Below, piece after piece: positions 1-9,543 of a DNA stretch of 64,000 nucleotides; position 1 is the first letter of the stretch; the number at the start of each line of letters is the position of its first letter. Below the pieces are notes generated by a model that was not told where the DNA came from, ran no database searches, and saw nothing but the letters and a program-made list of their open reading frames with translations. A program made the translations under genes and the position numbers. The DNA lies in NCBI GenBank assembly GCA_027924645.1, contig BSBN01001752.1, forward strand, positions 14,933,001-14,997,000. Reading direction: 5' to 3'. The stretch comes from Cunninghamia lanceolata. Taxonomy: Eukaryota > Streptophyta > Pinopsida > Cupressales > Cupressaceae.

Positions 1-86
1 ACATATGATAAACAATAGTATTACATGAAAATGGAGCCCACATTCTTCATTGAATGTATCACGTGCTATGAGCGATCCCATAAAGA

Positions 87-374
87 ATTCTACATGTATC
101 CCAACTCAACCTATTGTGGAAAACAATTCCCAAGTACTTGTATTCTTCTACGATATCCAAAGGGCTCCAACCAAAAATGAAGTTGACTTGTTCCTACTTC
201 CTTTTTAAAGAGAAAATCATAATCTAGTAAGACCAAGATTATGATTTTCTCTTTAAAAAGGAAGCAGCAACAAGTCAACTTCATTTTTGATGGGAGCCCG
301 TTGGATATCGTAGAAGAATACAAGTACTTGGGAATTGTTTTCTACAACAGGCTGAGTTGGGATACATGTAGAAT
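87..374. repeat. 138-bp inverted repeat (LINE fold-back)
   Basis: The left arm (87-224) is the near-exact reverse complement of the right arm (237-374), with a 12-base spacer (225-236). Both arms are the same piece of LINE reverse-transcriptase-tail sequence and differ at only a few bases. Homology stops abruptly at 87 on the left, while the LINE continues past 374 on the right. The form matches a 5' inversion of a LINE (twin priming) or a fold-back junction. If transcribed it would make a long hairpin RNA. Confidence 0.85.
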
Positions 375-1375
375 GCAAAGGATTCAAGGAGGTTGGAGGG
401 CCTCTTATCTACTCCAGAATAGGTGTAGGAAAGCGGAGCTTTGGGATTGGAAAACCACGAAAACTCTTTTTGGGCTGTTAGTCACGCCGGTTGTCCTCTA
501 TGGGTGTGAGGTTTGGGGAAATAGCTTGTCAAATCACAAGTGGAGACAATTAGAGAGAATACAAAAGCATCTTATTACTAGTAATCTTAAGGTCAAGGCT
601 ACGGTACCTTATGAGATTCTATTAGCTGAGGCAGGCTCATTCTCGATGGAGGCATATGCTATAATTTGATTGATAACTTACATAAGGAAGGTGGAGAACA
701 TGGGAGAGTAGCGATGGCCTAAGGTGGTGGTGGAGGAGGGGTTAAACCATAGAAAGAAGATGTGGATGAAGCAGAACAACAAGTGGCTAGACAAGTGGGA
801 TATTAGGCTCCACGAATGTCCTAAAACTAAAGAAGACATTAAGAAGCTTGTGTTAGAAAAGTTCAGGACTGCCATGTGGACTAAGCAGATTGGCCGGAAA
901 AAATCATACTATGTCAGAGAGTTCAACCCCATGTGGGAACATGGGGAAAAAGCCTACTTGCATCCCACTCTTAAAGGTAAAACTAGGATTCGAATGGTGC
1001 AGTTGAGGACCGGTTCTCATCATTTGAGATGCGAAATGGGTAGATGGATGGTCCCCAAAGAAGAGTGGGAAAACAGGATCTGCATCTTCTGCAGCAAAAA
1101 AGTGGTGGAAACTGAATGGCACTTCATCTTTGAATGTGATGCCTATGAAGACATTCGGAGTCAGTATGAAGACAACCTAAAGGTGGGCAGTATTATCAAG
1201 ATCTTTGAGGAATCAAGGCTACACATAATTGCAGGTTTCTTGGTTAAAATTCATGGCAGGAGAAGTGACATCAAAAAAATCTTGAAGATTTCTTAGGGCT
1301 GCGACTGTTGGTCCCTTAGGCTGCTTGGTCTCATGGACGTCATTAAAATCTATTCATTCATTCATTACGCAACTA
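237..1375 (+). mobile_element. LINE (non-LTR retrotransposon), 5'-truncated 3' end
   Basis: This is the last ~1.1 kb of a LINE. It encodes the C-terminal part of ORF2 (see the pseudogene entry), then a short 3' UTR ending in a TTCATTCATTCATT-type tail near 1350-1370 rather than a plain poly(A). The 5' end is missing and replaced by the inverted copy at 87-224. No clear target-site duplication could be picked out by eye, partly because the left end lies at the window edge. It is flanked on the right by ordinary AT-rich sequence. Confidence 0.8.
241..1296 (+). pseudogene. LINE ORF2 C-terminus (RT tail plus zf-RVT), two in-frame stops
   Basis: One reading frame carries two homologous pieces, 241-669 and 724-1296, separated by two in-frame stops (TGA at 667 and a TAG near 709). 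The first piece has the plant LINE signature EEYKYLGIVF followed by a VVLYGCEVW motif, typical of the region after the reverse transcriptase fingers. The second piece ends with the zinc-finger-like pattern C-I-F-C ... W-H-x4-C (residues about 118-135 of that piece), matching the zf-RVT domain at the end of LINE ORF2. The reverse transcriptase catalytic centre and the endonuclease are not present. It is a dead fragment with no cellular role. Confidence 0.85.
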
Positions 1376-1607
1376 TTTAATTGCTCGGGGGTTCTAGTCG
1401 GATGACTGACTGGTCAATAAATCAATTGATTTTATTCACAGTATGGAGAAGAAAAGGAAATTATTTGGTGATAATAATAGGGATACACGTGGTCTACATA
1501 GGCAGTTCCATCACCGTGACACGTCAGCACATTCACCAACTTTAGCAGGCGGTCTTCTCAGTCTTGTAGAGAACTGCTCCAAAATTTGAAACAGGCTACA
1601 TTTTTAG

Positions 1608-1797
1608 CCGAAAAGTGTCCCCAGCTGAGTCTGCTAACAACAAAAGTCGTGCTAGTTTGTTAGTGAATGTAACAGCCTGGCAGAGCATTGAGTCCCTACG
1701 TGTATTAATCTCTACAGAAGCAACAGTTCTAGACGTTATTAAAGCAGCCATTGAATTGTATGCAAAGGAAGGGTGTGAGGCCAATTCTGAACAGTGA
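1608..1797 (+). pseudogene. Exon-like fragment resembling DUF7054 (At4g22758-like)
   Basis: A frame open from 1570 to a TGA at 1795-1797 encodes a short peptide with the pattern LLVNVT...LRVLIS.EATVLDVIKAA...Y.KEG. This resembles the core of the plant DUF7054 family, whose function is not established. A plausible splice acceptor (TTTTTAG) ends at 1607, so this could be a 3'-terminal exon. No ATG starts this frame, and no companion exon was recognised within several kilobases on either side. The resemblance is from memory of the family pattern and the piece is short. It may be a gene fragment carried here by a transposon or by duplication. Confidence 0.4.
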
Positions 1798-1799
1798 TC

Positions 1800-2764
1800 C
1801 ACTTTCTTTTGAATTGCATTTATCCCATTTCACTATCGATTGTATGTTTTTTCTAAAATAGTGCCCTGGTTAATTGAGAAAGTTGTGTTAGACCCTATTT
1901 CATGTTATCTCCACCATATAATTTTGACAAAATAAATACATTATTTATAAAATAAAAATAAATTAATAATAATTAATGAATGAATGGACAACTCCAATTG
2001 AATAATTTTTGTACAAAATAACTATCATGATTGAATCAAAAAAGAACTAAGAAAAATTGATGTAGGCAATGTTTCTCCAAAGGGCTTTTAAATTGTCAGG
2101 CAAGTCACTCAACCTATCAATCTTGCTCTCCATTGCAATTGAATTGCAGAAAAGTGAATTCATATCATTTCAAAGCAGCAACGAAGAAATGTATTAACAG
2201 ATCTGTATAATAAGACCTGCAATAAAATATTAGAGGGTTGCCATAATATTACTAAATTAGTATCATGAAATGTGCCTTGTGAAGAAGATGTGGTGGGCCA
2301 TAGAGTAACTTTGAGTAACTTCGGAAATCTTTCAAAGAATGCGTAATGGCGTTGCATAGCTCAAGATACTAGGTAATCCTGTGGGCAATTAAAAACCATG
2401 TCCCTATAGATAATTTTGAATTGTAGATTAAGAGAAAGTTAAGTAGTTATGTTCAACCTTTAATATAGCTTTAAAAAATTATTATTAAAAGAAAAAATCA
2501 TATTTATATAAAAAACTATTTTAGGGACAAAAGATAAAGAAAAATAGAATTCTCATACACAACATTTCTTGAAATCCAATGTTAGTGTACCACATATCCA
2601 TGAAAAAAAATCGATTATGGATTCTGCCTGTAATTAATTAACAAATTATTGAAAATTTATTCCCTTTTAAAAGCAACCTTTCTTGTGAAAAAATATTTCT
2701 CCCTCCACAAATAACCTATGGTAAATCAGTTGCCCACAAAAACTGTGCAACTGCTCGTCTATCA
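1800..2764. other. AT-rich intergenic DNA
   Basis: This stretch is AT-rich and has no convincing ORF, splice pattern or repeat boundary. Short poly-A and TAA-rich runs are present (for example 1930-1980 and 2460-2520). Nothing recognisable was found. Confidence 0.5.
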
Positions 2765-2900
2765 TAAAGCCGTGAGAGTGAATTATTAGTGAGGCACTAG
2801 AGCGGGCCCAAATGGAGAAGAGCACGTGAAGGCAGTGAGTTGGAGTCTTCATACCTTTAGAAATTTGGTCATTGCTCTCCCTAAAGTCCAAAGTCTTCAC
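2765..2900 (+). repeat. NLR-promoter-family repeat, copy 1 (short)
   Basis: This segment contains the phrases GGCACTAGAGCGGGCCCAAA and CTTTAGAAATTTGGTCATTG. These recur upstream of the NLR gene (around 3930-3960), at 50085-50180 and at 55690-55800. It is one member of a locally dispersed family that includes the NLR 5' flank. Here it is not followed by a recognisable NLR exon. Confidence 0.6.
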
Positions 2901-3269
2901 CATCAACATATTAATAATTCTTATCACCCTAACCAGGCCAAAGTCCAAAATCTTACTTTGCCGCACATTTCTGTCCCTGTGCACCGACATCAGTCGCTAT
3001 TTCATAGTTGGCTAAGAGAAAAAGTTTACCCAAGTTGTTCATATCCCTTTCACATCTTGTTTAGCCATTTTTTAAGTTTAATATGATTGATATGAATGCG
3101 TACGGACCACTTTGACCGGTTTTTGTAACCATCCATGGTAGAACAGAGTTGGGGAATATGAGAGAGGTTCCCAAGTCCTCGCCATTTGTGGGTTTTCTTT
3201 ACTCTTATTTATCTTATTTATCTTATGGCTCCACCCAGATGGGGGAAAGCTTAAAGCATCTAATCCCTG

Positions 3270-3700
3270 TTTGGTTTTCCATGGAGATAAGAGCTATTCA
3301 GAGGTTAATGGCGAATTCTTTTTATGGTTTTAGTTTGGTTTGTTTATGGAGATAAAATGTTGTTGAAAGGTTGATGGTGAATTTTTCCTAATGATTTTGG
3401 CTTTGTTTGTTTAGGAAGGTAAGAGTTATTGAGAGGTTGATGGTAGAGTGCTTTTATATGGTTTTGGTTTGTTGAGGAAGATATGAACTCTTCACATATT
3501 ACCCTGATGGTAATAGTTTTGGAGATTTTATTGAATGTGATTTATACAGTTTTGGCTTGTCTTGAGAAAAGAGAATTATTAAGATGTCAATATTGAAGAC
3601 TTTGGCAGTTCTTATTGAGGGTAGGTTATATGACATTGGCCTGGTTAGGCAGATATGAATTATTAAGATGTTGATGGTGAAGACTTTAGCCCATTAGAAA
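3270..3700 (+). repeat. Degenerate tandem repeat, ~75-100 bp units
   Basis: Roughly four to five diverged units recur. Each has a core like GAGGTTGATGGTGAA preceded by TTTGGTTTGTTTA-type sequence and GGAGATAAGAG / GGAAGGTAAGAG. The units have drifted apart in length and sequence. The array lies directly upstream of the lost NLR tail at 3725-3766, so it could be decayed leucine-rich-repeat coding DNA, but no frame stays open and that origin is a guess. Confidence 0.45.
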
Positions 3701-3724
3701 TTTCCTGTTCAAATGAAAAAAGTA

Positions 3725-3766
3725 AAGGGATTGGAGAGGTTGAAAAGACTGAAGTTGTTCAAATAA
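3725..3766 (+). pseudogene. 3' terminus of a lost NLR paralogue
   Basis: The sequence reads as the last codons G-L-E-R-L-K-R-L-K-L-F-K followed by TAA. It matches the end of the intact NLR gene at 7133-7169 almost base for base. The following ~70 bp (to about 3830) also resembles the 3' flank of the intact gene, including a shared TTTAATTTATATTAAAGTTGATT phrase found again near 7284-7306. This is evidence of a former tandem NLR gene just upstream, of which only the tail survives. Confidence 0.7.
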
Positions 3767-3879
3767 TTTAGTCAATATTATATACATATAATTAATGCCT
3801 TCCCTATATTTAATTTATATTAAAGTTGATTTTTTCCCATACAAAAAAAACTTATAGTTTCCCTGAGAAATTACATAAT

Positions 3880-4267
3880 GTAGAAGCATCGCGCCAAATT
3901 TGCTATCGTATTCATTTCCTGTTCAGTCTTGATACCTTTAGAAATTTGGGCATTGCTCTCATTCTGACTGAAGATTTTTACAGTCTTAAAGTGTGAACAG
4001 GTTATATTCAAATTTGTAAACGTGTAAGGTGCAGATTGATTCCCGAGCATTCCACAGAGCTTCGTGTGAATGTACAATATGTTTCACAGGAAATTTGAGA
4101 CACTTTAAGCAATTCTCTTAAAGATTATTTTTTTCGTGCAGCCCGTTGAAAAGAGGGTAAAGAATATTTGTGACTCTGAGCTTGAAGGATTCAGTTATAT
4201 TTTCTATTAAAACATAGAATCCAATCCACTCAGTTATATTTTCTATCTCTCTTCGGCGCTTGAGGTA
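3880..4267 (+). promoter_or_regulatory. Promoter / 5' flank of the NLR gene
   Basis: This is the ~390 bp immediately upstream of the NLR start codon. It is a member of the local repeat family also seen at 2765-2900, 50085-50244 and 55635-56043. The 55.6-56.0 kb copy follows it up to position 4240, which is 27 bp before the ATG. It contains two TTATATTTTCTAT phrases (around 4194 and 4234) that could serve as TATA-like or 5' UTR elements. No transcription start site can be assigned from sequence alone. The conserved upstream family suggests that several NLR copies once shared one promoter. Confidence 0.5.
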
Positions 4268-7169
4268 ATGACGTCTTCCTCCTCATCTTACAAACGTTTT
4301 TTCAGTGAATTTGAGAGGGAAACGTCCACTGTGTCTAAAAAATTATATGATGCATTCATTAGCCACCGAGGCCCTGACGTAAAAGAAACTGTGGCTTTTT
4401 TTCTTTACGAATCACTGGAGGAAAATGAATGTTGCACGTTTCTTGATGATCAAGAAATAGAATTGGGAGATTCAATTGAGTCTGTCATACAAAATGCCAT
4501 ATACTCTTCCACTGTGCAAATCGCCATCTTCTCACCACGATATGCGGAGTCCTCTTGGTGTCTAGATGAGCTGGTTCACATGTTGAAAACCGGGGCTCTG
4601 TTTATTCCTGTATTTTGTGATGTGAAGCCTTCTGACGTTCGCTACCCTGACAAGGACAACGGAGTTTATGCACCTGCTTTCGCTGAACATGAAAAAAATG
4701 GGAGATTCAGCAACGAGAGGCTTCAACAGTGGAAAGCAGCTCTCCAATTTTCTGCAGGCTTCTCTGGCCACGAATTCCGCACATCTGAAGAGTAAGACTT
4801 GTTTTGTTTTTCCTATTTTTGTTTCAACCTATTAAGATTCAGTTTTTAAATTTGTCCTTTCTACCCTCTCCTTATTGATTTTGAATTCTCATTCCCTTAA
4901 AACTGTCAGTGATGTCGTAGTGCTGTGCACAAAGATTGCCTCGGCTGTGCAACAAGAGGTTAGAAAGACATTTAATGGCTTCCCAGGATATGTGGAAGCT
5001 GCAAAACGTCAGAAAGGTCTTCATGCAGACGCCGCAGAGTCAACAAGTACATTAGCACAGATGAAGAAATCTAGTCTTCTGCCCAGAGATTCACATCCAG
5101 TGGGTATAGATTCCAAGGTTGAACACATGGTAGGGTTGTTGGAAAACCCACAAGTTCAAGTTATAGCCATCGTTGGTATGGGCGGCTCGGGGAAGACATT
5201 TCTTCTCCAAAATGTCTACAAAGCTGTAAAATCCAAGTATGATCATTCTATTTGGCTCTCTATTTCTAAGTCTTATTCTGTGAAGAATTTGCAAAATGAT
5301 ATAGCCTCCCACATAGGTTCAAAGCGAGAAATCATGGACGGTGCCGTAACTGAAGAGAGAGCGGCTGAATTGATTCATGGCCGTCTGGAAGGAAAAAAAT
5401 GTATTATTGTCCTGGATGATCTGTGGACACTTTCTACTGAAGACAATCTGATTGATAAACTTGGTCTGCCGTCTGATAAACATTGTAAAGTTCTGGTTAG
5501 CACAAGAAATAAGCAGGTTGCTCTAAATTCAAATGCTTATATTTATGAGATGAAAATTTTGTCAGATGAAGAGAGTTGGAGGCTGTTTTGTGCCTATGCA
5601 TTTGCGGATAGTGAGGGAAATAAAGAGCCTCAGCAGCATCTGGAAGAGGTCGCTCGTGAAATTGTAAAGCAATGTGGAGATTTGCCACTGGCTATCAAAA
5701 CGACAGCAGCATCTCTGGCCAACACCAGAATCGCAGCCGACTGGGAGTTGAAGCTCCATCAGCTTAAAGGGGTAGTTAGTGTCAATGTTGATAGTGATCC
5801 AATCATGCCTGTTCTCAGATTGAGTTATGACTCTTTGCCTGCACGTCTTCAAGCATGTTTTGCTTATCTTTCTTTCTTTCCAGAGGACGAGGAGATAGAT
5901 TGTGAATATCTCATAAATCTGTGGATAGGAGAAGGATTCATTCCATCAGGAGAGGGCCAGCAGGAAGTGGCATGGAGTTGTTTATATCAACTTGCCAATC
6001 TGTGTCTGCTTCAACTATGGGAAGATAGTGCATATGAGCATCTAACCAAAAAATGTAAAGTTCATGATTTGTTGTATGATTTTGCCATATACATATCCAG
6101 AGAAAATAAATGTGCTGTTTCTGTTGAGGAAGCCTCTTCGCACACCACTGGCTGGTGTCGGATTTTACTGGCCAAAAAAGATATAAATGACAATGCCATC
6201 TCAGAGATCCATCCTCTTTGTCTCCGTACACTCTCACTGTCCAAGAATGAGAAGATTACAAGCATTCCGGCAAACTTGTTTACCGCTATGAGAGGACTGC
6301 GTGTTTTGGATTTGAGCTCCACAAGGATTTCTATATTGCCTGCGTCCGTTGGAAAGATGAGACTTCTTAAAGTCTTGAATTTAAGGAGGACAGAGATAAG
6401 TGAGGTACCGGAGTGTGTGAGACATCTGAAAAGTCTCTTGTTTCTTGCTATGCATGAGTGGAAGTGCAAGAACTTACCAGTGTGGATAAGTGAACTTAAA
6501 TGTCTTCAGCATTTAGAATGCAGGGGTGTTGATCGCATGCCAAAGGGAATATCAAAGTTGACCTCTTTGAGAACCCTGCGATCAACATTCTTGAAGCTAT
6601 CCATAGAAGAGGACGAATTCATGAGGTTAGACGATTTGGTCAATATGACTCAGCTTCAGGAACTACGGTTAGATGTTAAGCATGAGATGGAGTTGAAGAG
6701 GATCCTTGCGCAGCTGGTGAATATGCGTTGTCTGGGAATCCGGAATATTGGTGAGGGAGCGGAGCGTCCACAGTTTCCCGAGAATATGAGAGCAATGAAA
6801 CACCTGGAATGTCTTACATCATTCGGCTTTACAGTGCCAAGTTGGATATGTGAGTTGGCAAATCTGAGGGAATTGAAGTTATTTGACTGTCATTGTAGTG
6901 ATTATCCGGAGTTGCAGAGAATGCCCAATCTAGTGAAGTTGCTGTTGGCGGGGAATGAGAGGTGCAAAGAATTGCCAAAGGCATTTGGAAAGTCGGGAGG
7001 GTTTCCACACCTCCGCTTTTTGGAAATTTATTTTTTCTCTGAATTAGAGGAGTTCCCAGAATTGGAGGAGGGAGCAATGGCATGCCTTGAGAAGTTTCGT
7101 TTAGGTTGTTGTTCCAAACTGAAGAGAGTGAAGGGATTGGAGCGGTTGAAAAGACTGAAGCTGCTATAA
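4268..7169 (+). CDS. TIR-NB-ARC-LRR immune receptor (NLR) with CNL-type NB-ARC motifs
   Basis: This is a two-exon gene, 4268-4791 and 4910-7169, split by a 118-bp GT-AG intron. Splicing completes a GAT codon and keeps the frame, giving 927 aa. Residues ~25-175 form a TIR domain with YDAFISHRG and SSWCLDEL; E101 in the latter aligns with the catalytic Glu of plant TIR NADases. The NB-ARC follows: P-loop GMGGSGKT (264-271), kinase-2 CIIVLDDLW (339-347), RNBS-B VLVSTR (~370), a GDLPLA motif (~431), RNBS-D CFAYLSFFPED (491-501) and a VHD variant of MHD (559). About 12 leucine-rich repeats run from ~590 to the end. A kinase-2 ending in W and this RNBS-D are CNL hallmarks, unusual behind a TIR. The gene is predicted to act as an intracellular pathogen sensor. 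All key motifs are present with no internal stops, so it may be functional. The start is the first ATG before the TIR. Confidence 0.9.
4792..4909 (+). other. Intron of the NLR gene
   Basis: The donor is AGA|GTAAGA at 4791/4792 and the acceptor is CTGTCAG|TGATG at 4909/4910. The intron is T-rich before the acceptor. Removing it joins the TIR exon to the NB-ARC-LRR exon in frame, and without splicing a stop follows the TIR within two codons of the donor. Retention of this intron would therefore yield a TIR-only protein of about 175 aa, a type of product known from other plant TIR genes. Confidence 0.85.
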
Positions 7170-7222
7170 TAGCCAGGAGGGAATGAATGGTGGGAGACCT
7201 TAAAGAACGGTGGAGAATATTG

Positions 7223-7228
7223 GAATAA
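7223..7228 (+). terminator. Candidate poly(A) signal of the NLR gene
   Basis: AATAAA lies 54 bases after the NLR stop codon, at a usual spacing for a plant 3' UTR. Plant poly(A) signals are degenerate, so this is only a candidate. Confidence 0.4.
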
Positions 7229-7289
7229 AATCAAAGCATCAATGTGTAATTAATATTGTTATTATGCCTGTAATTCTTTCCTATTTAAT

Positions 7290-8389
7290 TTATATTAAAG
7301 TTGATTGTGGTTGAACTTTTCCTAGTGATAATTGAGTTAATTCAAGTCTTCTCTTTATTTACCTTATATGGAAATTAATTTATTTTTGAGTTCCATAAAA
7401 TTTTTAATTAGACACAAGTTTTAAAAAGAAAAATAAAATTTATCTTATGTCTTAAAAAAATGTTTATATTGGAGATTTAGTTTAAGGCATGATAAAATTG
7501 TTTATATTTATTAGTTCTTAAGATTGTGAAATTTGTTTAATTTTAGAATATTTTCTTTAAATTTAATTTAGGTTAATCTAATTAGTATAAATATCTTAAA
7601 AACATTTTGGAGCTATTTTATTTATTTAAAAGTTATTTTATTTTACTTTAAAATTATTTATTTTATTTGTAATACACTTGTTTTACTTTTGTATGTAACT
7701 TTTAATTATATGTTACTTTTTAATAGTTTTAATTTTGTGGTTTTAGTTTTCCTTAACATGTGTGGCTATGTTTTACTTTTTATGTATACGATGTTGTCAT
7801 GACACTCCATACCTTACTACCATTGTAGAATGCCTCTTACATAATAAAATATATACATATAAGCATAAATTAATTTAGATTAATTAAATGATAATTTTTG
7901 TAGATGTAGATAAATTTTAATTAAATGTTATTTTAGGAAAGTAGATTTAAAAGATAGTGGTACTTAGCTCAATGAATGAAGACAAATGAATTTGATATTC
8001 ATTCTAAAACTATTTTATCTTTTTTATTTTACGAATGGTACCTCTCTATCTATATGTTACCTTAAATTATATGTATGACATGTGCCTCTAGATCTAAGGC
8101 CTATTCCACACGTCTACATCACTTTTGTATCCATGTTCATGTGTTGTCTATCATATAATTTTGAGTTTGTTGGATCTATACTTCTACATTATTATTTCTC
8201 AAATTCACCTCTATCTACTGGGTGAGTGCAGGATCATGATGGGCCAAACAATACCCCTAAGTGGCAATGAAAATGCTAAAAACATAATTAAGCAACTTCA
8301 TGTCAAAAATTGCATATGCTATTTACATAATTTGAAAATAAGGTAGTAACAAAACTTGTAGGAAATCAAATTTAGTTTATGGGATTGAT
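7290..8389. other. AT-rich intergenic DNA after the NLR
   Basis: This is strongly AT-rich with long T and A runs. The only ORF of note (8125-8346) has no recognisable domain and looks like chance. No repeat boundary or gene was recognised. Confidence 0.5.
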
Positions 8390-8655
8390 TACATCAACTC
8401 CACCACTACTACACCCGCTGGACTAGGCTCCAACTTTGGACTTGGCAAGTTTCTCATCTTCACCATCAGACTTGAAGGCCAACTGAAACTGAGCAGGAAA
8501 TTAGTTTCTCCTAAGTTACTACCTTCGTTAACATGTTTGTAGGATTTTGGCTAGTGTGTATCTTTTTCAGCTTCAACTGTACATCTTCCAAAACTGATTG
8601 TATGAAATGGTACTTGAGCTATATATGTTTAGTCTTAGAATGAAGGACAAAGTTC
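8390..8655 (-). pseudogene. Ty1/copia RNase H C-terminal piece (part B of a split element)
   Basis: Read on the minus strand this encodes the end of a copia polyprotein: HSKTKHI, then LKYHFIQSVLED, then a KIHTSQNPTNMLTKVV motif, the usual RNase H tail. A TAG interrupts after TKHI and another follows KVVT. The frame joins directly to the piece at 15053-15500 once the chromovirus (8656-15052) is removed, across the target duplication. The other end of the element, including its LTR, is not recognisable to the left of 8390. Confidence 0.75.
8651..8655. repeat. Target-site duplication of the chromovirus (left)
   Basis: The five bases agttc before the left LTR pair with aattc (15053-15057) after the right LTR. 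One G/A transition separates them, in keeping with the age of the insertion. Confidence 0.7.
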
Positions 8656-9512
8656 TGGTGCAGTCACGGTAGGAGGGTTCACAGAATGAACTGTCCACAC
8701 CATGCAACAAGAGTAAACACAATGGAAACAACCCAAATATATGAAACAAATGCAGATTCAATCATTTAGTATATAATAGAAATCAAACATAGATTGGCCA
8801 GCAATATGTAGGCTTACAATAGGGCTCACAGGCCTGATTATAGAATATTAGAATATGCACAAGATATAGCTTTGAAGTTCGTTCACGAAAGTGCTCAACT
8901 AAGGATAATGAATCTATTGCTAACTGCCTTCATGTAGGGAACTTTACATCCTCATATATCATCTCCGGTACAAAAATTCCTCTACGTCAGTCAACGAAAA
9001 TCACAAATTCCTATGAAGAGTTATAACGTGTGTACATAGATAGGTCAGACCTAAACATGAAGAATTCCTCTGCAAGTGAATGGAATGATGTGCAGACCTC
9101 AGGGAAGGTCAGCCACAAACCATAGATCATTGAGTGATGTGTCATTAGGCTCCAAGAGTTGAGAAATACTCCACAGGTCTTCTCCCTTAGTTGATTGTCT
9201 AAGACTGCCACGATGCTCTGTTCTGAGAAAATAGTTGATCTTCTAATAGCGATAAATTTCTGGTAACTAATCCAAATGCTTTAAGAATTGAATATGATGT
9301 TGTTGAGCCTATCAATATGCTAAGTCCATCTCCACAAGATTTGAAATGCAACTGCGACAAAATGCAAACCAAAATATAGAAACTGCTACTAACTAAACTA
9401 CCTGAACTAAACTAGAAAATGAAAAGAAATAAACTAAACTACAAACAAACTGAAATGTAAATGTTTTTTCTTGATGCAAGATTGCTTTTGAACCAAGGAT
9501 GCTCCTGCATCA
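8656..9512 (-). repeat. Chromovirus 3' LTR (857 bp)
   Basis: On the plus strand it runs TGGTGCAGTCA ... CTCCTGCATCA. It is the same length as, and clearly homologous to, the LTR at 14196-15052. The element reads on the minus strand, so this is its 3' LTR. The two LTRs differ at many scattered sites, more than the LTR pairs of the other full elements here, so this is an older insertion. Confidence 0.9.
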
Positions 9513-9543
9513 GACATCTGGGGTTATTAAAAAAGTGAGTCCC

